The position numbers were made by a program, and so were the translations under genes. Below, piece after piece: positions 46,038 to 54,391 of a DNA stretch of 64,000 nucleotides. Under the pieces are notes generated by a model. That model had not been told where the DNA came from and searched no databases. It saw only the letters and a program-made list of their open reading frames with translations. Each line of letters begins with the position of its first letter. Within the stretch, counting starts at the first letter, position 1. Origin of the DNA: Hallella colorans (lineage in GTDB: Bacteria > Bacteroidota > Bacteroidia > Bacteroidales > Bacteroidaceae); the NCBI RefSeq assembly GCF_003096815.1, contig NZ_QENY01000003.1, forward strand, positions 124,001 through 188,000, written 5' to 3'.

Positions 46038-46378
46038 TAGTATTGGCCGTCGTCCAAAGTGCACTTTTGGCTATAGGACAGGTGTTTTTGAAGTTCGCTT
46101 TGCAGAAGATGCACCCTTTCGGATTGACGAAGGATTTCTGGTGGCATTTGCTCATCAACTGGCAGTTCGCTTGTAGTGGTGCTTTTTTTGGAGCCAGCTC
46201 TGTGCTTTGGATGTATATCGTAAAGCATTATCCGCTCAGTGTAGCTTATCCGATGATTAGTTTGAGCTATGTATTTGGCATGTTGGCGGCAATAGCGTTT
46301 TTCCATGAGTCAGTGTCGGCAGTAAAGTGGATTGGTATTGGCTTTATTATGATAGGATGTTGTTTAATAGCAAAATAA
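46025..46378 (+). CDS. Small EamA/ArnE-like membrane protein
   Basis: A 117-residue protein with four predicted membrane helices, near residues 3-18, 38-60, 70-90 and 96-115. SVLWMYIVKHYPLSVAYPM and the acidic FFHESVSAVKWIGIGFIMIG resemble ArnE/ArnF and other small EamA transporters. ArnE/F flips undecaprenyl-linked sugar. Here it may flip a lipid- or sugar-linked polyene precursor, which would fit the glycosyltransferase in the cluster. It overlaps KS3 by 13 bases. Confidence 0.8.
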   Translation: MWRVIVLAVVQSALLAIGQVFLKFALQKMHPFGLTKDFWWHLLINWQFACSGAFFGASSVLWMYIVKHYPLSVAYPMISLSYVFGMLAAIAFFHESVSAVKWIGIGFIMIGCCLIAK

Positions 46379-46380
46379 AG

Positions 46381-47004
46381 ATGAAAAGAGTATTGTTTTT
46401 TTTGATGGCTTTGTGCCTATGCTTGCTCAACCTTTCCGCACAGAAAGTCGATGAGGCAAAAGTAAAACAGCAAATCAACGCTGTAGCTTCGAAAATGAAG
46501 ACTATGCAATGTGATTTTGTGCAGACTAAATATCTCAAGATGCTCAATGATAAGATGGTGTCAAGAGGTAAAATGTATTATCAACAGAGTAACAAGCTCC
46601 GATGGGAATATACCTCTCCTTATACTTATACCTTTGTACTCAATGGTTCCAAGGTACTTATCAGCAAGGGGAATCGTAATGATGTTATCAATGTCAATCA
46701 GAGTAAGTTCTTCAAGGAGATAGCTCGTATCATGATGAATAGTGTCGTGGGCAAATGCCTGACTGATAGCAAGGACTTCAAAGTAAGCATTGCAGGTTCT
46801 TCGGCTGAGTATGTGGCGACACTCTATCCGCAGCAAAAGCAGATGAAGCAGATGTTCCAGAAGATAATCCTGCATTTCAATAAGCAGAAGTCTACGGTTT
46901 TCAAGGTGGAACTCATAGAGAAAAAAGGAGATAGAACTATAATAGAGTTGAAAAATGTCAAGAACAATGTGCCTATCAATGCAAAAGTTTTTGGTATCAA
47001 TTAG
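46381..47004 (+). CDS. LolA-like periplasmic lipoprotein/lipid carrier
   Basis: A 207-residue protein with a signal peptide (MKRVLFFLMALCLCLLNLSA). The LolA-type region includes MKTMQCDFVQTKYLKML near residue 40, GKMYYQQSNKLRWEYTSPYT near 63 and FVLNGSKVLIS. LolA homologues are a standard part of aryl-polyene clusters and are thought to carry the lipidated product across the periplasm. I start at 46381 because the longer frame begins inside the upstream gene. Confidence 0.85.
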   Translation: MKRVLFFLMALCLCLLNLSAQKVDEAKVKQQINAVASKMKTMQCDFVQTKYLKMLNDKMVSRGKMYYQQSNKLRWEYTSPYTYTFVLNGSKVLISKGNRNDVINVNQSKFFKEIARIMMNSVVGKCLTDSKDFKVSIAGSSAEYVATLYPQQKQMKQMFQKIILHFNKQKSTVFKVELIEKKGDRTIIELKNVKNNVPINAKVFGIN

Positions 47005-47407
47005 TATAGCTTTGCTGAGCCTCTTGGTTTTGCCGCTTCAAGCACAGCAAGAGCGACATTTCCCAGATAGTGTGGGAAGCAAAGTGAAGTACAATGCCAC
47101 AATAGAGATGTCGAAAGGTTATGTCAGTGGTGTCTGCATCATGGTCAATGATGGAGGTGTCATTAAAGGTAGCTTGTTTAATGAATTTGGCATTTCTGCC
47201 ATCGATTTCACCTATCAACCAGACAAAAAGAAGGTCAAACTGCTAAGTGTTATCAAGATGCTCAACAAGTGGTACATTAAGAAAGTGCTGAGGAAGGACT
47301 TGGTACAAGTCGTGGTGAATCTTTCCAAAGGCATATATTCCTACCACGACAAGAAATTTAAGATAGACTATAATTTTACTATTTTAAAAGATGCAACTGA
47401 GGAATAA
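46979..47407 (+). CDS. Secreted protein of unknown function (polyene cluster)
   Basis: About 142 residues beginning MQKFLVSISIALLSLLVLPL with cleavage near AQA. The mature part has KYNATIEMSKGYVSGVCIMV, GSLFNEFGISAIDFTYQPDK and VNLSKGIYSYHD, probably a small beta-structure like the lipocalin/LolB-type helpers. It overlaps the lolA gene by 26 bases and the following hotdog gene by 17. Several ATGs are possible (46955, 46967, 46979); the last gives the best signal peptide. I do not recognise the family. Confidence 0.7.
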   Translation: MQKFLVSISIALLSLLVLPLQAQQERHFPDSVGSKVKYNATIEMSKGYVSGVCIMVNDGGVIKGSLFNEFGISAIDFTYQPDKKKVKLLSVIKMLNKWYIKKVLRKDLVQVVVNLSKGIYSYHDKKFKIDYNFTILKDATEE

Positions 47408-47789
47408 TCTTTATACGGTAACCGAGAAGATGGTGGACGGTTTGACGGGGTACTTCGAACTTGCGCTCACTCCGTCTTGTTTTATCTATCAGGCTCATTT
47501 CCCTGGTGAGCCGATCACTCCTGGTGTCTGTATCGTGCAGATTGGAACGGAACTTTTGGAAGACCTCTTGGGTGAGGGCTTGCAGAAGAAAGTGAAATTG
47601 GAAATCTACAAGGTAAAGAACGTTAAGTTTCTTTCTGTTATATCACCAAACGAATCCACCGTCATTACTTACCAGATGAAGAAAGTGGAGATGTCGGAGG
47701 ACGGCTCGGAGGTGAAAGTCCAAATGGTGGTTACTTCGGGCGATGAGGCAAAGGCAAAGATTTCTTTAGTGTTGAGTGTGAAATGTTAA
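47391..47789 (+). CDS. Hotdog-fold dehydratase-like protein (DH2, ApeI-like)
   Basis: A 132-residue protein with the FabZ/FabA signature HFPGEPITPG near residue 35. Where FabZ has Glu (PGVLILEA) it reads PGVCIVQIG, so the dyad glutamate is Gln. The second dehydratase of aryl-polyene clusters is of this kind, and that change may be a group feature. It may form a mixed complex with DH1. It overlaps the next gene by 7 bases. Confidence 0.8.
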   Translation: MQLRNNLYTVTEKMVDGLTGYFELALTPSCFIYQAHFPGEPITPGVCIVQIGTELLEDLLGEGLQKKVKLEIYKVKNVKFLSVISPNESTVITYQMKKVEMSEDGSEVKVQMVVTSGDEAKAKISLVLSVKC

Positions 47790-49279
47790 GCATGAAGTTG
47801 AAAAGCCAATTAAGGTCAAGGGGCATCTGTGTCATTATTCCTACCTATAATAATGAGAAGAGCATTCGGCAGGTAGTGACTGACACATTGAACTATTGTG
47901 ACGATGTCATCGTCGTGAACGATGGCAGCACAGATTGTACCACAGCTACCCTTCACGAGATGGGTGGCATCACTCTTGTCTCGTATCCACAAAACAAGGG
48001 CAAGGGTTGTGCCTTGCGTGAGGGTTTTAGAAAAGCTCTCTCCATGGGATTCGCATATGCCATAACTCTTGATGCGGATGGGCAACATTATCCTGCGGAC
48101 ATCGCACTCTTTCTCAAGGCAAACCAAGAACATCCTGGAGCTTTGATTATTGGGCGTCGCCTGTTAGAAGGAGTTGATCGCTCCAAGGGCAGTAGCTTTG
48201 CCAACAAATTCTCCAACTTCTGGTTTTATGTGCAGACAGGCAAGGCATTGGAGGATACCCAAACGGGTTATCGACTTTATCCTTTGCATAAGTTGTATGG
48301 GGTAGGATTGTTGACTTCTCGCTATGAGGCTGAGTTAGAACTTCTTGTCTTTGCATCATGGCATGGTGTGGAATTGGTCTCGATACCTGTCAATGTGTAT
48401 TATCCTCCTCGTGAGGAACGTGTGAGTCATTTCCGCCCAGGCAAAGATTTTGCCAGAATCAGTGTACTTAACACAGTGCTCTGTTTTTTGGCGGTAGTCT
48501 ATGGCTTGCCTTTACGGTTGGGCCGTAAGTTGATGGTGTTCTTGCGCACATTTTATTCCTTATTGTTCTTCTTATTCTTTACGATGGTGGTGTTTACACC
48601 TGCCGCTTGGCTTTATCTCAAGATAGGAAAGGTAACGGAGAAGAAACGTTATCGCTTGCATCAGCTTATCTACCATGCCTCTCGTTTTGTCATGATACAT
48701 CACGGTATACCAGGTACGAAGTTCCGTTATCAAGTGAAAGAGAAAACCGACTTTGACAAGCCACGCATTATCATCTGCAACCATCAGTCACACCTTGACT
48801 TGATGTGTCAGTTGGTTTTTACACCGAAGGTGGTGTTCCTTACCAACCAGTGGGTATGGAACAACCCCTTGTACGGTTTCTTGATTCGTCATGCTGAGTA
48901 TGTGCCAGTGATAGACGGCTTGGAATCCAACTTGCCACAATTGCGTTCGTTGATAGACCGGGGTTATAGTGTCGCCTTGTATCCAGAGGGCACTCGCTCC
49001 AAGGATTGCCGTATCGGTCGTTTCCATCAAGGAGCATTCTACTTGGCTGAACAATTAGGCGTAGAAATCTTGCCCATGTATCTCTATGGGCCAGGCAAGA
49101 TTCTTCCCAAAAAATCCTATCACTTACGTAAGGGTATATTCTATGTAGAAGTTGACCGTCCGATAACATTACAGCAATTGAAAACAATGGGCGACTGGAG
49201 AGCCCAAGCTTCACAGATGCGCAAGCACTATATACAGAAGCATGAGGAGATAGCGAATCGCATAGAGCAAGAGTTATAA
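47783..49279 (+). CDS. Glycosyltransferase 2/acyltransferase fusion
   Basis: The 498-residue protein joins a GT2 domain with a PlsC-type acyltransferase. GT2 has CVIIPTYNNEKSIRQVV near residue 16, VVNDGSTD near 44 and LDADGQHYP near 97. A transmembrane stretch lies near residues 240-280 (FYSLLFFLFFTMVVFTPAAWLYL, interrupted). The acyltransferase has the HX4D motif NHQSHLDL at His334 and YPEGTRS near 395. This two-domain plan occurs in other aryl-polyene clusters and is expected to place sugar and acyl groups on the lipid anchor. A start at 47792 is also possible. Confidence 0.88.
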   Translation: MLSMKLKSQLRSRGICVIIPTYNNEKSIRQVVTDTLNYCDDVIVVNDGSTDCTTATLHEMGGITLVSYPQNKGKGCALREGFRKALSMGFAYAITLDADGQHYPADIALFLKANQEHPGALIIGRRLLEGVDRSKGSSFANKFSNFWFYVQTGKALEDTQTGYRLYPLHKLYGVGLLTSRYEAELELLVFASWHGVELVSIPVNVYYPPREERVSHFRPGKDFARISVLNTVLCFLAVVYGLPLRLGRKLMVFLRTFYSLLFFLFFTMVVFTPAAWLYLKIGKVTEKKRYRLHQLIYHASRFVMIHHGIPGTKFRYQVKEKTDFDKPRIIICNHQSHLDLMCQLVFTPKVVFLTNQWVWNNPLYGFLIRHAEYVPVIDGLESNLPQLRSLIDRGYSVALYPEGTRSKDCRIGRFHQGAFYLAEQLGVEILPMYLYGPGKILPKKSYHLRKGIFYVEVDRPITLQQLKTMGDWRAQASQMRKHYIQKHEEIANRIEQEL

Positions 49280-49306
49280 AAACAAAGGAACATTAAACGT
49301 TGAGGA

Positions 49307-50809
49307 ATGAGTGAAAAGAAAAAAGTAATCATTATCGGAAGTGGACTGGGAGGCTTGTCTACTGGTGTCATCTTGGCAAAGAATGGCTATCAGGTCACTG
49401 TGCTCGAACAAGGCGTACAGATAGGAGGATGCTTACAATGCTTCTTTCGTCAAGGGGCCAAGTTTGAGACAGGAATGCACTTTATAGGAAGCGCAGGCAA
49501 GGGGCAGACTTTGGATAAAATGATGAAATATTTGGAGATAGATAAGGATGTACAACTCTCGCAACTCGATACAACTGGTTATGATGTCGTGGCTTTGAAT
49601 GGAAAAAGGTATAAGTTTCCTAATGGTAGGGAAGCTTTCATCAGTCAGATGACGGAATATTTTCCCAATCAGCACGATAACTTAGAAAGATACTTTGATT
49701 TGGTGGAGAAGGTATCCAATGCTTCTTCTTTACATTCTCTCAAGGAAGCAGAGACTGATTCTATGGTTAGTCCAGAATACCAACTACGTTCCATCAATGA
49801 GGTTATTGATGAGGTAATTACCGATTCGACATTGGCAAAAGTATTAGTGGGCAACCTTCCGCTTTATGCGGCAGAGAAAGACAAAACTCCGTTTGCCACA
49901 CATGCTTTTATTATGGATTTCTATAACAAGAGTGCCTTTCGTTTTCAAGGAGGAAGTGACTTTGTTGCAAAGTCGTTGGCTGCAACCATTCAGAGATATG
50001 GTGGCGAGGTGCTGACTCGAAAGAAGGTGACTCGTATCATTTGTGATGATGTCCATGCCGTGGCTGTCAAAATCAATGGCAAAGAGCAAATGTCTTGTGA
50101 TTATATCATCTCGGATGCACATCCTATCCGAACCTTGGAATTGATAGATAACAAGCTGATTCGCCCGGCTTTCAGAAAACGTATCAATACTATACCACAG
50201 ACTGTGGGAGGTTTTGTTGTCTACTTGCGTTTTAAAGAGAATAAAGTACCTTATCAAAACTACAACTATTATGGTTACCAAGGAGACACACCTTGGGATT
50301 GTGAGAAATATACGGAAGCAACATGGCCTAAAGGCTTTCTCTATATGCATTTTTGTCAAGAGGAACATCCTAAGTTTGCTTCTACAGGTGTAGTGCTTTC
50401 TTACATGCAAATGAAGGATGTAGAGAAATGGGGAAAAAATGCTACTGGAAGACGGGGACAAGACTATGAGGACTTCAAAAGAAAAAAAGCGGAAAAATTA
50501 CTGGATGTCTTGGAACAGCATTTTCCTGGTGTCAGAGAACAAATACAGCAATATTATACCTCAACTCCTCTTACCTACTTGGATTACACGGGGACGGCAG
50601 AAGGTTCTATGTATGGAAACGCTAAGGACATTAATATGGGTGCAGCATGTAGAGTTCCGCAACGTACAAGGATTCCAAATGTTTATCTGACAGGGCAGAA
50701 TATTAACTCACATGGTATGTTAGGCGTTTTAGTCGGTACAATAGTCACTTGCAGTGAGTTCCTAACGGCAAAAACGATTTATACACAAATAAAAGGGGCT
50801 AATGAATAA
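49307..50809 (+). CDS. CrtI-like FAD-dependent oxidoreductase 1
   Basis: A 500-residue flavoprotein of the phytoene desaturase/retinol saturase type. The N-terminal FAD fold is VIIIGSGLGGLSTGVILAKN near residue 7, then VLEQGVQIGGCLQCF. The C-terminal FAD-contact segment is VYLTGQNINSHGMLGVL near 465. Members add, remove or isomerise double bonds in polyenes such as carotenoids. No carotenoid genes accompany it, so the target is more likely the aryl polyene or its ring. It overlaps its paralogue by 8 bases. Confidence 0.87.
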   Translation: MSEKKKVIIIGSGLGGLSTGVILAKNGYQVTVLEQGVQIGGCLQCFFRQGAKFETGMHFIGSAGKGQTLDKMMKYLEIDKDVQLSQLDTTGYDVVALNGKRYKFPNGREAFISQMTEYFPNQHDNLERYFDLVEKVSNASSLHSLKEAETDSMVSPEYQLRSINEVIDEVITDSTLAKVLVGNLPLYAAEKDKTPFATHAFIMDFYNKSAFRFQGGSDFVAKSLAATIQRYGGEVLTRKKVTRIICDDVHAVAVKINGKEQMSCDYIISDAHPIRTLELIDNKLIRPAFRKRINTIPQTVGGFVVYLRFKENKVPYQNYNYYGYQGDTPWDCEKYTEATWPKGFLYMHFCQEEHPKFASTGVVLSYMQMKDVEKWGKNATGRRGQDYEDFKRKKAEKLLDVLEQHFPGVREQIQQYYTSTPLTYLDYTGTAEGSMYGNAKDINMGAACRVPQRTRIPNVYLTGQNINSHGMLGVLVGTIVTCSEFLTAKTIYTQIKGANE

Positions 50810-52295
50810 AACAGCTATCATCATAGGAGGCGGATTGGGAGGATTGTTTACGGGTGCCATCCTTGCCAAGGAAGGTTTGCGTGTGACTGTTCTTGAGAAG
50901 AACGCCACAGCTGGAGGAGGATTACAAACTTTCAGACGCTTTGGCGAAGAGTTTGATACAGGAATGCACGTTATAGGAGGTATGCAACCAGGTGGAAATA
51001 TACGTCGCATTTGCCAGTATCTAGGCATCATGGACAAGGTGGAACTGATGGATGTGGACGATGAGTGCACCGACAGTCTCTATTTTGCAGAAGATAAGAT
51101 GACCTATCGCATCCAAAAGGGTAAGGAAGGATTTGTTAAATCCTTGGCAACTTACTTTCCTGAGGAAAAGACACATTTGGAAGAATATCTTAAGGCGATT
51201 TTTGCTATTACAGATGCTGTTGATTTGTTCAACCTTCGACCAACTACCGACCTGTTCAAGGTGCATTCAGAAGACTTTTTGATGCCTGCAGATGTTTTTG
51301 TGGCAAAATACATTCCCAATACCAAATTGCGTAGTGTGTTAGCTTATATGAATCCTCTTTATGGTGGGCGTCATGACGAGACTCCAGCCTTTATCCATGC
51401 TATCATCAGTGCCCTGTATATCAATGGGGCAAGCCGTTTTGTTGGGGGTAGCGACAAGTTTGCCAACTTGTTGGTTTCCGTCATACAACAATCAGGAGGC
51501 TCTGTCATGACCAATGATGGAGTGGAATGGGTGGAAGTGAATGACAGACATGTTGATTTCGTCCGAACCCGAACGGGCACTGAATTTCGAGGAGATTATT
51601 ATATCTCTGCCATCCATCCTTGTACGCTCTTGAAACTGATGCCCGAAAAGGCTTTTCCGAAGGCTTATCGTAATCGCTTAGAGGCGATACCTAATGCTTA
51701 TTCGGCCTTTTCTGCATATATCAAGCTCAAACCAAACTCCTTCCCTTACATCAATCATTCGGAATATTATATGACGAAATATGATGAGATGTGGAACTTT
51801 GGCGAACATCACGATTCTTGGCCCCTTGGGTTTCTCTTTATGACTTCACCAGAGAACCATCAAGGCAAATACAGCACCAAGGTGCTCATTACTGCTCCTA
51901 TGCTCTATGACGAGGTTAGACGATGGGAGAATACCACGGTGGGACATCGTGGGGCTGATTATGAGGCTTGGAAAGAGAAAATGACAAAACAACTTTTGGA
52001 ACGTGTGGAGGAGATGCACCCAAACTTCAAGGAGTGCATAGACAAGGTTAATGCTTCCTCACCATTGACCATCCGTGATTTCTACGGTGTAAAGGAGGGA
52101 GCATTGTGTGGCTATAGCAAGGATTACAAGAATATGGCTCTCTCACAGCTTCCAGTTGTGACCAAGATAAGTAATCTCCTGTTGACAGGACAGAACAACA
52201 ACTTGCATGGATTTTGTGGAGTTCCTCTGACTGCTATTAGTACTGCAGAAGCCATATTGGGCAGAAATTATGTTTTGAACAAGTTGAACGAATAA
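50802..52295 (+). CDS. CrtI-like FAD-dependent oxidoreductase 2
   Basis: A 497-residue paralogue of the preceding protein with the same plan: AIIIGGGLGGLFTGAILAKE near residue 4, VLEKNATAGGGLQTF near 30, SRFVGGSDKFANLLV near 210 and LLTGQNNNLHGFCGVPL near 465. The overlap of 8 bases suggests co-translation, and the two may form a heterodimer. Both keep the FAD-binding motifs. Paired desaturases usually act in sequence or as a complex, so both may act on the same polyene. Confidence 0.87.
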   Translation: MNKTAIIIGGGLGGLFTGAILAKEGLRVTVLEKNATAGGGLQTFRRFGEEFDTGMHVIGGMQPGGNIRRICQYLGIMDKVELMDVDDECTDSLYFAEDKMTYRIQKGKEGFVKSLATYFPEEKTHLEEYLKAIFAITDAVDLFNLRPTTDLFKVHSEDFLMPADVFVAKYIPNTKLRSVLAYMNPLYGGRHDETPAFIHAIISALYINGASRFVGGSDKFANLLVSVIQQSGGSVMTNDGVEWVEVNDRHVDFVRTRTGTEFRGDYYISAIHPCTLLKLMPEKAFPKAYRNRLEAIPNAYSAFSAYIKLKPNSFPYINHSEYYMTKYDEMWNFGEHHDSWPLGFLFMTSPENHQGKYSTKVLITAPMLYDEVRRWENTTVGHRGADYEAWKEKMTKQLLERVEEMHPNFKECIDKVNASSPLTIRDFYGVKEGALCGYSKDYKNMALSQLPVVTKISNLLLTGQNNNLHGFCGVPLTAISTAEAILGRNYVLNKLNE

Positions 52296-52341
52296 TGAAG
52301 GACTTGAAGGAAAGTAAAGAACAAAAGACAGAAAGAAGCAA

Positions 52342-53205
52342 ATGAAGAGAAAATTATATACTTTGTGGATGTTGCTTTACTTAGGAGTCTTGACACTGAC
52401 GGCGCAAGAGAAAAATGGCAAGGTCAACATTTGGGAAGGAATTGATTGCCATAGGATAGTAGAGATGATCCCTTACTTAGCTCCTGGGCACAACAATGTT
52501 GCTGTAGTGGTCTGTCCTGGTGGTAGTTATTTTTGGCATGATATGGAAGCAGAGGGCAAAGCGGTAGGTGAATGGTTGCAGAAATATGGTATTTCTGCTT
52601 TTGTGCTTCATTATCGTACAGCAGGCTTCTGGGCTTATTTTACACACTATCGCTATATTTTTCGGGGAAATCGCTATCCTGATGCTTTGAATGACTTGCA
52701 TCAAGCTATGCGATATATCAAGGAACATTCACAACGATATGGTATCAATCCCGACAGTCTTGGTGCCATGGGCTTTTCGGCAGGTGGCCATCTTGTGATG
52801 TCGGCTGGCGAATTATTGCAACCGAAAGAGCGTCCAGCTTTTATCGCCCCTATCTATCCTGTCGTGACGATGGTAGACAAGTGTGTGCATAAGCGTTCAC
52901 GACGTGCTTTATTAGGGGATAGAAGAAAGAATAATCGACAATTGCGTGATTCTCTTTCCCTTGAGTTGCATGTTCCGGATGATTGTCCTCCTGTATTTTT
53001 GGTTAATTGCCAGGACGACCCTATCGTGAAATGCCATAATTCAGAACTTCTTGACTCTGCGCTTACGGTTCATCATGTCGATCACCGTTATATCCAATAT
53101 AAAACTGGTGGTCATGGTTTTGGTGCTACCGACTATAAAGGTACAGCAGAATGCCGACAATGGAAGGATGAGTTCCTGATTTGGCTGAGGGGATTAACTC
53201 GGTAA
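52342..53205 (+). CDS. Secreted alpha/beta hydrolase (acetyl-xylan esterase/BD-FAE-like)
   Basis: A 287-residue protein with a signal peptide (MKRKLYTLWMLLYLGVLTLT). The oxyanion region is VVCPGGSYF near 53. The nucleophile elbow is MGFSAGGH with Ser near residue 146, the acid is probably in CQDDPIV near 232, and the base is His in GGHGFG near 262. It is exported, so it may trim acyl or acetyl groups from the anchored product or from a sugar. The link to the pathway is by position. Confidence 0.8.
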   Translation: MKRKLYTLWMLLYLGVLTLTAQEKNGKVNIWEGIDCHRIVEMIPYLAPGHNNVAVVVCPGGSYFWHDMEAEGKAVGEWLQKYGISAFVLHYRTAGFWAYFTHYRYIFRGNRYPDALNDLHQAMRYIKEHSQRYGINPDSLGAMGFSAGGHLVMSAGELLQPKERPAFIAPIYPVVTMVDKCVHKRSRRALLGDRRKNNRQLRDSLSLELHVPDDCPPVFLVNCQDDPIVKCHNSELLDSALTVHHVDHRYIQYKTGGHGFGATDYKGTAECRQWKDEFLIWLRGLTR

Positions 53206-53265
53206 GCGATATTTATAATCAAATGTATAAAATAATAAGGTATAGATTTTAATCAAAAGAAGCTA

Positions 53266-54390
53266 ATGAAATCAACAATATTCGATGATATTCGTCCCTA
53301 TAATGCAGAGGAGATACCTGCAGCTATGCAGCGTATAGCTTATAGTTCTTCCTTCCCCATTTTGGCGGCATACGTCTACCCAGAGGAACCTTTGGATAAG
53401 GTGCGTAAGCGAATAGCCAACTATAAAACCGTGAAGGAATTCCAAACGGAGACGATGCGTATGGTCAACAAGCGTGTAATAGAGAATAGCATTACCGATT
53501 TTTCTTGTTCAGGATTGGATAAATTAGATCCTCACAAGCAATATCTTTATGTATCTAATCACCGAGACATCATGCTCGACTCCAGTCTTCTCCAGTATTT
53601 CCTCGTGCAGAATGGTTTTGATACAACGGAGATAACCTTCGGGGCAAACTTGATGATGAATCCTTTGATCATTGACATAGGCAAGAGTAATAAGATGTTT
53701 AAGGTGGAACGTCCAGGGGGGAGCATTAAGGAGTTCTATCGTTGTTCGAAGCACCTTTCTGATTATATTCGCCATGTCATTACAGAGAAAAAACAGTCGG
53801 TTTGGATTGCACAACGCAATGGAAGAACCAAGGATGGAAATGACGCTACAGACCAAGGTATCATCAAGATGTTTTGTATGTCTTGCTTGGATGACAAAAT
53901 CAAAGCGATAGACCAACTTCATATAGTGCCAGTGTCTATCTCTTATGAATGGGAATCTTGCGACATCCTCAAGACCTTAGAACTCTATGAGTCCCAGTTT
54001 TCCAAATATACTAAAAAGCCAGGAGAGGACTTGAATAGCATTCTTACGGGCATTGTGCAATCTAAGGGACGGGTACATATTGAACTTTGCGACCCTATCT
54101 CCCATGCCGAATTGGCTAAGTTTGAGAACTTGACCAATAACGAGTATCACAGGGCGGTAGCTCAGCTCTTGGATAGTAGAATCAATACGGCTTATCGTCT
54201 CTATCCGAACAACTATATTGCTTACGACTTGCGTTATGGTACAACGAAATATCAAGATTGCTATACGCAGGAGCAAAAAGAACTGTTCTTAAAGCGTGTC
54301 AAGGAGTTGGAACGATATGACACTTGTGACATCGGGAAACTGATGGATATTTTCTTGGGCATTTATTCAAATCCAATAAACAATAAGTAA
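53266..54390 (+). CDS. PlsC-like acyltransferase
   Basis: The 374-residue protein shows YVSNHRDIMLDSSLL near residue 95 as its active-site segment and VWIAQRNGRTKDGNDATDQG near 185 in place of the FPEG block. Its sequence is like a Bacteroidota acyltransferase family that differs from LpxL and the GT-linked domain. It lies one base before the exporter gene. This is the third acyltransferase type in the cluster after the LpxL-like and GT-fused ones, and the exporter carries a fourth. Confidence 0.8.
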   Translation: MKSTIFDDIRPYNAEEIPAAMQRIAYSSSFPILAAYVYPEEPLDKVRKRIANYKTVKEFQTETMRMVNKRVIENSITDFSCSGLDKLDPHKQYLYVSNHRDIMLDSSLLQYFLVQNGFDTTEITFGANLMMNPLIIDIGKSNKMFKVERPGGSIKEFYRCSKHLSDYIRHVITEKKQSVWIAQRNGRTKDGNDATDQGIIKMFCMSCLDDKIKAIDQLHIVPVSISYEWESCDILKTLELYESQFSKYTKKPGEDLNSILTGIVQSKGRVHIELCDPISHAELAKFENLTNNEYHRAVAQLLDSRINTAYRLYPNNYIAYDLRYGTTKYQDCYTQEQKELFLKRVKELERYDTCDIGKLMDIFLGIYSNPINNK

Positions 54391-54391
54391 A

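Noticed and set aside
49307-52295. A carotenoid gene cluster
   Set aside because: No phytoene synthase, GGPP synthase or cyclase is present, and the neighbours are fatty-acid-type enzymes.
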